Below, in pieces: positions 1 to 6,152 of a stretch of DNA of 6,166 bases. Below the pieces are notes generated by a model. The model was not told the origin of the DNA and did no database searches. It was given only the letters and a program-made list of their open reading frames with translations. Source of the stretch: a bacterium. Lineage in GTDB: Bacteria; Chloroflexota; Dormibacteria; UBA8260; Bog-877. Location: the NCBI GenBank assembly GCA_021817025.1, contig JAKAWF010000216.1:1-6166 (forward strand), given 5' to 3'. The translations under genes were made by a program, and so were the position numbers. Position 1 is the first letter of the stretch, and each line of letters opens with the position of its first letter.

Positions 1-1599
1 CGATGCAGCCAACGCGTCGGCCAAGCGTTCCACGGCCGTCGGAAAGAAGTGCATGCCGGGCTGTGCCACCAGCGTCAACGGGGCGCGGACCGTCTTCAGC
101 GCTTCGTTTAGGAGGAAGGCGCGCCCCAACTGGGCAGTGTGACACAGCTCGATCCACCCCCCCGCGAACTTCTGTCCTGACAGGCTGCGGCTGGCGTCGC
201 CGGCGCCAGCCATCTCCTGATCAATTCCCATCACTGCGGTGCGGATCCCCAGCACCGCCGCCGTAGACTGCCGGAGCAGCGACCGGAGTGACTGCTCCCC
301 GCCATCACCGGCACCAATCAGCAGCACGTCGACCTCAGCTGCCTGCAGCTCCGGTTGGCGCTCAATTGTCATCAGCTTGCCTTCCGACCGTCGGCGCTGG
401 ATGTCGTTCTGCAGGAGACGACACACGGTCTGGCGAAGGGCGTCCGTCGCCGCTGGCTCCGTCGGCGGCGGATCAATGGCGAGCGGCACGCGATCGTCCA
501 ACGGCGGCACACTGCGGGGAAGCGACGGCGGAATGCGACTACGCTGACTCGACCGGTTCGTGGGCGGAGGAAGGGCTCCAGCGATTGCCAGCAGCCGCTC
601 CGCCGACTCGGCCATGTCCAGGCGCTGACGGCAAGCTTCATAGGCTGCCTCGCGAATTGCCGCCAAGCGCTCCGGATGGCGAAGCAAGGTCGTGGCCAGC
701 CTCGCAAGGTTCTCGGGCCTTCCCACTATGAAGTGTTTGCCGGGGACGAACGGGGCGCAGGCTAGAGCCCGCTCTGTGACCACGACGCATCCGTTGCAGG
801 CCGCCTCGAGCGCCCGCACCCATTCAAGTGCATGTGAACCTTCGCGGTGCAGGTTGAGGATGATCTTGGCCGACGCCAGGAGCTTCCACTTTTCTTCACC
901 CATGAGAAAGTAGGGCCTCGGCTGAGTCATCGGTTCGTGTGGCGGCACAACGAATCGGGTGCGCCATGGCCAGAGTGTCTCCGCCCATCCAGCTATCACC
1001 TCGGAGCGCCTCGAGTCCAGCGTGCCGAGGTAGGTGATGTCGACCGGGCGCTCAACTGCGTCTCCGCCCCAACGGTCCCAGAGCGGGCTGTAGCCAAGGA
1101 CGAACGGCTGGGCGTCGATTCCGCGCCGCCGCAGTTCGCTGACCGCAGCTGTGCTAGTCGCGACGACGCCTCCAAGATCCCTACTGTGAGCGGCCACCGT
1201 CTCGAATGTCGCGGTCCCCGGATGCTCCACACAGACACCGATCATCCGCTTGCGCCCGCCTGCGCTCGGTTGGAGACTCGCGGGCACCACGGCGAAGTAC
1301 TCGTGAGGCACTACCAGGCAGACCGCCTCCGTATCCTCGATCGGCACCAAGCCCTCGTACGAACTCGCCGCCCCCCCCGCCCGGCGAACGGAGTCGGCGA
1401 GGACATCCATCAGCTCGGCCATGAAGGCGCTGCCTCCGGGCGCGGAGACAAAGTTCAGGGTGGGACGGCCTCCGTGGGCGTGCGGGGTCGGCTCACTGTT
1501 CCCGTGACCGTCGCCACGAGGCAGCCGTTCTTTGCCCGGGGGGATCACCAACGAGCCACTTGAAAGCCGAGTCCTGGCTGGCTCACAGGTCTCTGTCAT
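1..1599 (-). CDS. Two-domain glycosyltransferase (CgeB-like GT-B + GT2-like GT-A), 3' end outside window
   Basis: The frame stays open for 533 codons from ATG at 1599 to the window edge, so the C-terminus is missing. Residues 1-47 look disordered. Residues ~48-340 resemble the CgeB-like/Glyco_trans_1_2 family: a DITYLGTLDSRR strand-turn, then KIILNLHREG (245-254), ALEWVRALEAACNGCVVVTE (257-276), PGKHFIVGRPENLARL (286-301) and a helical end. This is the nucleotide-sugar-binding half of a GT-B fold. A Pro/Arg-rich linker (~341-385) and a helix lead to a second domain from ~422 that looks like GT2 (GT-A): DVLLIGAGDGGEQSLRSLL, then GRAFLLNEAL (492-501) and TAVERLADAL (521-530). Where GT2 enzymes carry a DxD motif this protein reads VAQPGMHFFP, so catalysis there is doubtful. 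It overlaps the upstream methyltransferase gene by 17 bases. The ATG has no good Shine-Dalgarno; GTG at 1623 (GAGG nine bases upstream, eight extra residues) is an alternative. It probably transfers sugars to a surface glycan in the cytoplasm; donor and acceptor are unknown. Confidence 0.85.
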   Translation of the reverse strand, partial: MTETCEPARTRLSSGSLVIPPGKERLPRGDGHGNSEPTPHAHGGRPTLNFVSAPGGSAFMAELMDVLADSVRRAGGAASSYEGLVPIEDTEAVCLVVPHEYFAVVPASLQPSAGGRKRMIGVCVEHPGTATFETVAAHSRDLGGVVATSTAAVSELRRRGIDAQPFVLGYSPLWDRWGGDAVERPVDITYLGTLDSRRSEVIAGWAETLWPWRTRFVVPPHEPMTQPRPYFLMGEEKWKLLASAKIILNLHREGSHALEWVRALEAACNGCVVVTERALACAPFVPGKHFIVGRPENLARLATTLLRHPERLAAIREAAYEACRQRLDMAESAERLLAIAGALPPPTNRSSQRSRIPPSLPRSVPPLDDRVPLAIDPPPTEPAATDALRQTVCRLLQNDIQRRRSEGKLMTIERQPELQAAEVDVLLIGAGDGGEQSLRSLLRQSTAAVLGIRTAVMGIDQEMAGAGDASRSLSGQKFAGGWIELCHTAQLGRAFLLNEALKTVRAPLTLVAQPGMHFFPTAVERLADALAAS

Positions 1600-2674
1600 C
1601 GCCGGAAACGGCACGCTCCACACGGCCGAGAACCTCAACCGCCGTCTCCTGCTCACATTCGAGCAACAACAGCGACACGCGATCCAGTTCCTGCCTAAGG
1701 TACCCCAGCTCTTCGGTCAGCTCCACCTCGTGGATATGCGCCGCGGCCAGCGCCGCCCGCGCCGCCTCCGCATCGCGCACGGCCTCCGACGAACTCGTCC
1801 GCAGATCGGCAACCTCAACGAGCAAGCGCTCCCGCTCCTCGGCGATGCGCTCATGGTCGGCCCAGATGTCGCGACGCTCTTTCTCCAGCCCCTCTGCAAG
1901 GGCGGCCAGGTCATCCAGTTGGTGTGCCGACGTGAACGCCGCCGCCTGCCGAATGACCGGCAGCGGCAGAGATGACCCCACTACGACGCTGTATTGGTCG
2001 CGACCGTCATAGGCGGCTGCGAGGGCGAAGGCCTCGGCATCACTCATGGGACGTGGCCACTCTGAAGCTCCCTCGACGGTCCTCAGAACGGACCCCACCA
2101 CCGCTCGTTGGCGCCACAGACGGACATGGGGCAGGCGGGCGGCCACCTCCTGTAGTAGCTCCTCAGGACGGAGCTCGTGGACGTGGAAGGGGTTGTCACC
2201 ACGATAGATCCCGGGATTGGGCGAGGAGACCATCAGGAGCCCACCAGGAGCCAGGGCCGCGACAAGGCCATCCAGCACCATCCCGATCTCCTGGATGTGC
2301 TCAAGCACCTCGAAGCATGCCACCAAGCCGAACTGCCCTATCTCCGGATCTAGGGCGCACAGGTCTCCTTGAATCACCCTGGCCTCGGGCACCCGGCTCC
2401 GCGCCTCCGCCACTGCGTCCGGAGACAAGTCGATCCCCGTGCCTGCAGCTGCCCCACGGCGAAGCAGTAACTCGAGTCCCCAGCCAACACCGCATCCCGC
2501 ATCTAGGACCGTACGCCCCTGCGTAACTTGGGCAGCGAACAGATAACGGACCTGATGCTCCGCATCTAGAAGTCCGCCACCCATCAGCTCCGGGACGAAG
2601 CGCTCACCCGTCGGGCGGCCGGCGCCGTCAACGGTGGGACCCCCAGCCTGGAGCCGGCCCTCACTCTCTGTCAA
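1583..2674 (-). CDS. Class I SAM-dependent methyltransferase with C-terminal coiled coil
   Basis: 363 residues. The N-terminal Rossmann methyltransferase begins with TGERFVPEL (22-30) and EHQVRYLFA (39-47), typical of methyltransferases in polysaccharide clusters. SAM-binding motif I is DAGCGVGWG (58-66); the acidic ribose-binding position is D82 in GIDLSPDA; then GDLCAL (103-108), FEVLEHIQE (121-129), LAPGGLLMVSSPNP (141-154) and NPFHVHELRPEEL (161-173). Residues ~255-345 are charged and heptad-like (LEKERRDIWADHERIAEERE and onward), indicating a coiled coil of ~90 residues. No kinase motifs are visible between the domains. No signal peptide or membrane span is seen, so it is cytoplasmic. 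The start is TTG, preferred because GGAGG lies six bases upstream and because it keeps the conserved N-terminal motif. It overlaps the glycosyltransferase gene upstream by 14 bases and the one downstream by 17. By context it probably O-methylates a sugar or the end of a glycan; the substrate cannot be read. Confidence 0.92.
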   Translation of the reverse strand: MTESEGRLQAGGPTVDGAGRPTGERFVPELMGGGLLDAEHQVRYLFAAQVTQGRTVLDAGCGVGWGLELLLRRGAAAGTGIDLSPDAVAEARSRVPEARVIQGDLCALDPEIGQFGLVACFEVLEHIQEIGMVLDGLVAALAPGGLLMVSSPNPGIYRGDNPFHVHELRPEELLQEVAARLPHVRLWRQRAVVGSVLRTVEGASEWPRPMSDAEAFALAAAYDGRDQYSVVVGSSLPLPVIRQAAAFTSAHQLDDLAALAEGLEKERRDIWADHERIAEERERLLVEVADLRTSSSEAVRDAEAARAALAAAHIHEVELTEELGYLRQELDRVSLLLLECEQETAVEVLGRVERAVSGDDRDL

Positions 2675-4754
2675 AACCCGCCTCCGCCCCCTGGAGACGC
2701 CAGCTCCGGCGCGCTACCACCTCACGCGGACTGGTGCCAGAGCGGCGCGCCAGCGAGCGGATCAGCGCATTGTAGTCATCCACGTAGAGGGTCGCATCAA
2801 AAAGCGGAAGACTCCTTCGGGCCTCCACAACTATCTGGCGTCGCTCCTCTGCGGACGTCGTCACGAAACGCACCATGGCAGCCGTAAGCAGAGCCAGGTC
2901 CCGCCTTGGAAACGTCCAGCCGTTGCGTCCGTTCCGGATCAGCTCCGAAACACCATACGCGTCGGCCGCGATGACCGGCAGTCGGAAGGCGATGGCCTCC
3001 AGCATGGATCGGGGAACTGACTCTACATCGGAAGCCGAAATCAACGCGTCGGCGGCAACGTACCAATCGTAAACGTCCACTGCGATGGGAGCACACTTGA
3101 CCCTGTCCCCCAGGCCATGCAGCTCCACCAGCCGGGACACAACGTTGGCATAGTCACTGGGGTGGTGCCCCACCAGGGCCAGTCTGACTTTCGGGTACGC
3201 CTGGGCGATGCGGGCAAATGCCTCCACAAGCGAGGCCTGGCCCTTGCGTGGCTCGTACACCGCCATGGACAACAAGACCAGGGCATCGGCTGGGATGCCC
3301 AATGACCGCCGCGCTTCCGCCCGGTCTCGCGACCTCAGGGCGACGTCGATCTCTGCGAGCGGGATGCCGTAGGGAACCACCACCCGGCGGCTGTCTGGAA
3401 TGTAGCGCGAAAAGAGGCGGCTGGTCGACTCGCACTCGAACACGGCCGCGGGCACTGAGCGCAAGGTTTCCAGCCACCTGCTATGCACCGCCGGATCAAG
3501 CCCCGCGGCGCCCCAGTTGAGATAGGCGAACTCCTGTAGGGAGAAGCTCTCATGGATGGTCCAAACGACCTCCATGCCCTCCCGCAGCGCCGCGTCGACG
3601 GCCGGAAACACTCCGAGGGTGTTGGCTAGGGCAACGGCCCCCCCGAACTCCCGAGCCACCGTCCTGAGGCGGCGGATGCCGTCTTCGTACTGCTGCACTC
3701 CCTTGACGGGGTAGTCGCCCACTATGCGGACGGGGATTCCGGCGGCCTCCAACTCCGTCCTGAGAGCCCCGTCGGTAGGGGCCACGACGCTGCACGTCAG
3801 GCCGTGGCGCGTGTGCAGTCCCTTGACCAGCTCATGGAGAAACAGCTGGCCGCCCCCGGGAGCGAGGGAGTGCGTGAAAACCAGCAGCCGCCGGTCGTCC
3901 AGCTTGCGGCCGGGCGCGATGGGGACCTCGGCGGAGGACGGCCTTGTCGCAGGCGACCTCGAGGGGAGGGGCCCGGGAGCGGTGACCACGACCCGACGCC
4001 GTGGGGACACCCACGTACTCCCGCATTCATGATGCGCCTTGACCCCGATCTCGAAGGCGTGGGATTCCCCCGGACTCAGGTCAACGCAATGGAGGTACTC
4101 AAAGCCAGCGACCAACGCGGAGGGCATGGACGTCGCCCTAAAGACGTCGGGCCGGGGGAGCTGGGTGCGTGCCCGGCCAGCGAGCTGACCGTCGATCTCG
4201 ACATCGACCCAAGCTGGGACCTCGCACTCGAACAGCGACCACCCCTGCACAGGGACGACGTCGCCTATGATGCTCTGGTTGGCGGTCGGAGCATCGAGAC
4301 TTCCGCTGCCGGAGACGCGCGTAACCGGCGGTGCCAAAGTGCTGACCAAGGGGGACCCGACTACCCAAGTCCGGCCACCGGTAAGCGACACAATGACCGT
4401 CACCCGAGCCGTCGGCCCGCGAAGACGGGAAAGGTCCAGCGGGATCGCCCACCCGAGCGGCCCGCGGCTCTCGTCAATCCGCAACGCATTGGCGACGTCT
4501 GGACGCGAGACCTCGGGACGGGCTGTGGTGGCAAGCTGACCGTTGACCAGCACCTGAATCTGGGTCGCTGGACGTCCCCGGAACTCTGCCCAGCCGTGAA
4601 TCACAACCGGTCCGCGTGGGACGACTTGGCCGTCGCGCGGATGGTCGACCACTCCTCGGGGGCGCACGGACGCCGCCGCTGGCCAACGACGTCTGATCCT
4701 CCGCGCCAACAATCGGACCCTGCTGGCGACGGGTTCCTGACCTGCGAATGTCAC
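2661..4754 (-). CDS. GT4-family glycosyltransferase with two N-terminal Ig-like domains
   Basis: 697 residues from GTG at 4754. After a basic segment (11-32) come two similar beta-sandwich-like domains, ~33-140 and ~150-260. A Pro/Ser-rich linker (~260-285) precedes a complete GT-B catalytic module: LLVFTHSLAPGGGQLFLHEL (290-309) for the N-terminal acceptor half, VVVPYGIPL (458-466), VLLSMAVYEPRKGQ (493-506) with the donor-phosphate-binding R503/K504, LALVGHHP (525-532), and ESVPRSMLEA carrying the EX7E pair E578/E586, then GVSELIRNGRNGW (601-613). These are hallmarks of retaining GT4 enzymes, usually ~350-420 residues; the extra length is the N-terminal pair. No membrane span is seen. The start is chosen because GTG overlaps the epimerase stop as GTGA, the usual coupled arrangement. 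A weak GAGGG lies 13 bases upstream. An in-frame GTG at 4829 would add 25 residues but overlap by 79 bases without a spaced Shine-Dalgarno. It probably extends a surface glycan from a nucleotide-sugar donor; specificity is unknown. Confidence 0.93.
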   Translation of the reverse strand: MTFAGQEPVASRVRLLARRIRRRWPAAASVRPRGVVDHPRDGQVVPRGPVVIHGWAEFRGRPATQIQVLVNGQLATTARPEVSRPDVANALRIDESRGPLGWAIPLDLSRLRGPTARVTVIVSLTGGRTWVVGSPLVSTLAPPVTRVSGSGSLDAPTANQSIIGDVVPVQGWSLFECEVPAWVDVEIDGQLAGRARTQLPRPDVFRATSMPSALVAGFEYLHCVDLSPGESHAFEIGVKAHHECGSTWVSPRRRVVVTAPGPLPSRSPATRPSSAEVPIAPGRKLDDRRLLVFTHSLAPGGGQLFLHELVKGLHTRHGLTCSVVAPTDGALRTELEAAGIPVRIVGDYPVKGVQQYEDGIRRLRTVAREFGGAVALANTLGVFPAVDAALREGMEVVWTIHESFSLQEFAYLNWGAAGLDPAVHSRWLETLRSVPAAVFECESTSRLFSRYIPDSRRVVVPYGIPLAEIDVALRSRDRAEARRSLGIPADALVLLSMAVYEPRKGQASLVEAFARIAQAYPKVRLALVGHHPSDYANVVSRLVELHGLGDRVKCAPIAVDVYDWYVAADALISASDVESVPRSMLEAIAFRLPVIAADAYGVSELIRNGRNGWTFPRRDLALLTAAMVRFVTTSAEERRQIVVEARRSLPLFDATLYVDDYNALIRSLARRSGTSPREVVARRSWRLQGAEAGFDRE
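2681..2685 (-). promoter_or_regulatory. Strong Shine-Dalgarno GGAGG for the methyltransferase TTG start
   Basis: GGAGG on the minus strand sits six bases before TTG at 2674, inside the end of the GT4 glycosyltransferase gene. It is the best ribosome-binding site in the window and decides in favour of the unusual TTG start over later codons such as the internal ATG in the conserved ELMGGG motif. Confidence 0.7.
3975..4658 (-). repeat. Tandem Ig-like domain pair within the GT4 glycosyltransferase
   Basis: Two successive protein segments of about 105-110 residues share the same landmarks in the same order. These are HGW (53-55) and QGW (170-172); VLVNGQLATTARP (68-80) and VEIDGQLAGRARTQ (185-198); SRPDV (83-87) and PRPDV (200-204); GWAIPLDLS (101-109) and GFEYLHCVDLS (217-227); and GRTWVVGS (127-134) and GSTWVSPR (245-252). 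The alternating hydrophobic pattern suggests beta-sandwich domains. The protein-level repeat is clear by eye. The fold and any carbohydrate- or partner-binding role are inference. Confidence 0.8.
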
Positions 4755-5776
4755 GCGCCGGTACCGACCCTCGGCAGGCTGGGGGGTCGCGGGGGTGGTG
4801 TCTTCCGCGGGCTGGAGGACCCCGACCACTCCTCGCCGTGGCTCTCGGCTCGGCGGGCCCAGGTCTCCATCACCCCTGCTTCCAGCGACCGGGGGTTGAA
4901 GGGAATGAGGCTGCGGATCCGCCGGGTGTCGAGTGTGCTCACGCTGACGTCCGCCGTCCGGCTGTCAACGTAGTCGACCTCGATGGCCTTGCCGGTGACG
5001 GCCCTAACGACCTGCACGGCCGCATTGATACTAGTGCCAATTCCCGAGCCCACGTTCAACACCTGCGGTTCGGGCGGGCCGGACAAGAGTCGGGTGACCG
5101 CGTCCGCAACGTCGTCGACGTGAATGAAGTCCCGTACGACCGACCCGTCACCGAAGATCTGTAGCCGCCGGTCGGTCTCGGCACACATGAGCAGCGCACC
5201 GATTATGCCCTGGCCGCGTTCGGCCAGCTGCCCCGGGCCGTATACGTTGGCGAGGCGCAGAATCCTTGACGGCGCGTGGCGCGCGTGTTGGAAGAGAGCC
5301 GCATACCTCTCACCGGCGAGTTTCATGATGCCGTATGAAGATCGAGGCGCTGGGTTCGTCTCCTCCGGGGTCGGTGTCACCCGGGCGTTGCCATAGATCG
5401 CGCCGCCGGAAGAGAGGAACGTGAAGGCTTGTCCGCTTTCCAGTTGGCCGAGGACAGACAGCAACGGTGGGAGCGACGTGACCACGTCGGTGACTGGGTC
5501 AAGATTGGAAGCGTGAGGATGCAGGGTGCCCACGGCGTAGATGATGTGCCGTGCTGCTCGCACGGCTTCCTGCAACGCCAGCGAATCTTGCACATCTCCG
5601 ATCACCAGCGTGCAACCGTGCAGGAGACGGGCGTGCTCTGCGCGAGGCTCCGATCTCGTGAGAACGGTCACGGCGTGACCGTCCTCCTGCAGACGATGAG
5701 CTATGTTGGCTCCGAGGAACCCACCCCCGAGGACAGCGATGGCCTGTGGACCCGGCGAGCTAGGAGGATCGTCCAT
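4751..5776 (-). CDS. NAD-dependent sugar-nucleotide epimerase/dehydratase (extended SDR)
   Basis: 341 residues from ATG at 5776. The N-terminal Rossmann fold opens with the dinucleotide-binding GGGFLGANIA (17-26); GDV (60-62) follows at the adenine-contacting position. The catalytic set is present: Ser in TFLSSGGAIYG (119-129) and YxxxK as Y148-GIM-K152. RLANVYGPGQ (174-183), FGDGSVVRDFIHVDDVADAV (208-227) and NVGSGIGTSI (241-250) are typical of the UDP-glucose 4-epimerase and dTDP-glucose 4,6-dehydratase superfamily. The likely role is to interconvert or oxidise/reduce a nucleotide sugar that feeds the glycosyltransferases downstream; which one cannot be told. The normal fold ends near residue 312, and a Ser/Pro-rich tail (~318-341) is extra. 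ATG 5776 is preferred because GGAAGG lies three bases upstream and the glycine motif falls at the usual place. GTG at 5806 (ten residues longer) has no clear Shine-Dalgarno. It is the first gene of the operon, and its stop overlaps the next start by four bases. Confidence 0.93.
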   Translation of the reverse strand: MDDPPSSPGPQAIAVLGGGFLGANIAHRLQEDGHAVTVLTRSEPRAEHARLLHGCTLVIGDVQDSLALQEAVRAARHIIYAVGTLHPHASNLDPVTDVVTSLPPLLSVLGQLESGQAFTFLSSGGAIYGNARVTPTPEETNPAPRSSYGIMKLAGERYAALFQHARHAPSRILRLANVYGPGQLAERGQGIIGALLMCAETDRRLQIFGDGSVVRDFIHVDDVADAVTRLLSGPPEPQVLNVGSGIGTSINAAVQVVRAVTGKAIEVDYVDSRTADVSVSTLDTRRIRSLIPFNPRSLEAGVMETWARRAESHGEEWSGSSSPRKTPPPRPPSLPRVGTGA

Positions 5777-5779
5777 GGG

Positions 5780-5785
5780 CCTTCC
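5780..5785 (-). promoter_or_regulatory. Probable Shine-Dalgarno GGAAGG for the epimerase ATG
   Basis: GGAAGG lies three bases before ATG at 5776. The spacing is short, but the longer alternative start (GTG 5806) has nothing comparable, so this site supports the ATG. Confidence 0.5.
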
Positions 5786-5876
5786 AGAATAAGAGCATTG
5801 GCCCACCCGTGCCGCCGGGCCTTGGCTGGGGGAGCCACGGATGGCCGACCCGGACTAGAGTGGGTGGGTTGGCACG

Positions 5877-5892
5877 GTTCATGCTGATGAAC
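5877..5892. repeat. Short inverted repeat in the leader
   Basis: GTTCAT (5877-5882) and ATGAAC (5887-5892) form a perfect six-base dyad around GCTG. It lies 13 bases from the larger palindrome and about 100 bases before the epimerase start. It could be a second protein-binding site or a small RNA hairpin; chance is also possible. Confidence 0.4.
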
Positions 5893-5905
5893 GAGGGCTG
5901 ACTGG

Positions 5906-5931
5906 CCTGACCGATCCCCAGTTCGGTCAGG
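5906..5931. repeat. Perfect 9-bp inverted repeat, possible operator or leader hairpin
   Basis: CCTGACCGA (5906-5914) and its exact reverse complement TCGGTCAGG (5923-5931) flank an eight-base loop. It abuts the candidate -10 box and would cover the inferred transcription start, a usual place for a repressor site. Alternatively it folds as a hairpin at the start of the leader RNA. No T-run follows on either strand, so a Rho-independent terminator is unlikely. Confidence 0.6.
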
Positions 5932-5961
5932 ACGGTAGCACACCGGCACGAACACCCGCAA
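5932..5961 (-). promoter_or_regulatory. Candidate promoter for the operon
   Basis: On the minus strand, TTGCGG (5956-5961) and TACCGT (5932-5937) are separated by 18 bases, matching the most conserved positions of a vegetative promoter (TTG at -35, TA...T at -10, with a TG two bases before the -10 box). Transcription would start near 5925, giving a leader of about 150 bases before the epimerase ATG. Only a motif match supports this; in GC-rich DNA such matches also occur by chance. Confidence 0.3.
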
Positions 5962-6125
5962 CTTGGGGCCACGGGCGGTGTGGGTCGGGAAAGTGGTCCT
6001 GGCCGGACGGGGAGATCGCCTTGGTAGTGATCTGACGGTGGGACCAAAGCCAGATTGGAGACCGGCCCGTGGAACCTTCTCTCCCTGAGATCGACCTGGA
6101 AGGCCGCCGGCTGTGCCCAGAGACT

Positions 6126-6152
6126 CCGTAAGCCACAACCTAGCCCTTACGG
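6126..6152. repeat. 7-bp inverted repeat near the right edge
   Basis: CCGTAAG (6126-6132) and CTTACGG (6146-6152) are exact reverse complements separated by 13 bases. No T-run follows on either strand, so I do not call it a terminator. It could be the end of a preceding transcription unit, an operator, or chance. Confidence 0.4.

Noticed and set aside
847..1563. Plus-strand open frame of 238 codons
   Set aside because: It lies opposite the CgeB-like domain, which shows family motifs in the minus-strand frame. The plus-strand product is His/Arg/Pro-rich with no domain signal.
1972..2526. Plus-strand open frame of 184 codons
   Set aside because: It lies opposite the SAM-binding half of the methyltransferase; its translation is low-complexity Pro/Arg/Gly.
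3804..4973. Long plus-strand open frame (389 codons) antisense to the GT4 and epimerase genes
   Set aside because: Its translation has no recognisable motifs and is Arg/Pro/Gly/Asp-rich, as expected of a shadow frame opposite GC-rich genes. The minus strand there encodes clear enzyme motifs.
5786..5791. TATTCT as a -10 box directly before the epimerase ATG
   Set aside because: No matching -35 element lies 16-19 bases upstream, and the site would place the transcript start almost on the ATG while overlapping the Shine-Dalgarno.
5906..5931. Rho-independent terminator
   Set aside because: The 9-bp stem is perfect, but neither strand has a T-run after it.
5701..6138. Minus-strand open frame of 145 codons upstream of the epimerase
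   Set aside because: It overlaps the epimerase start in another frame and its product is Pro/Arg/Ser-rich without conserved features.
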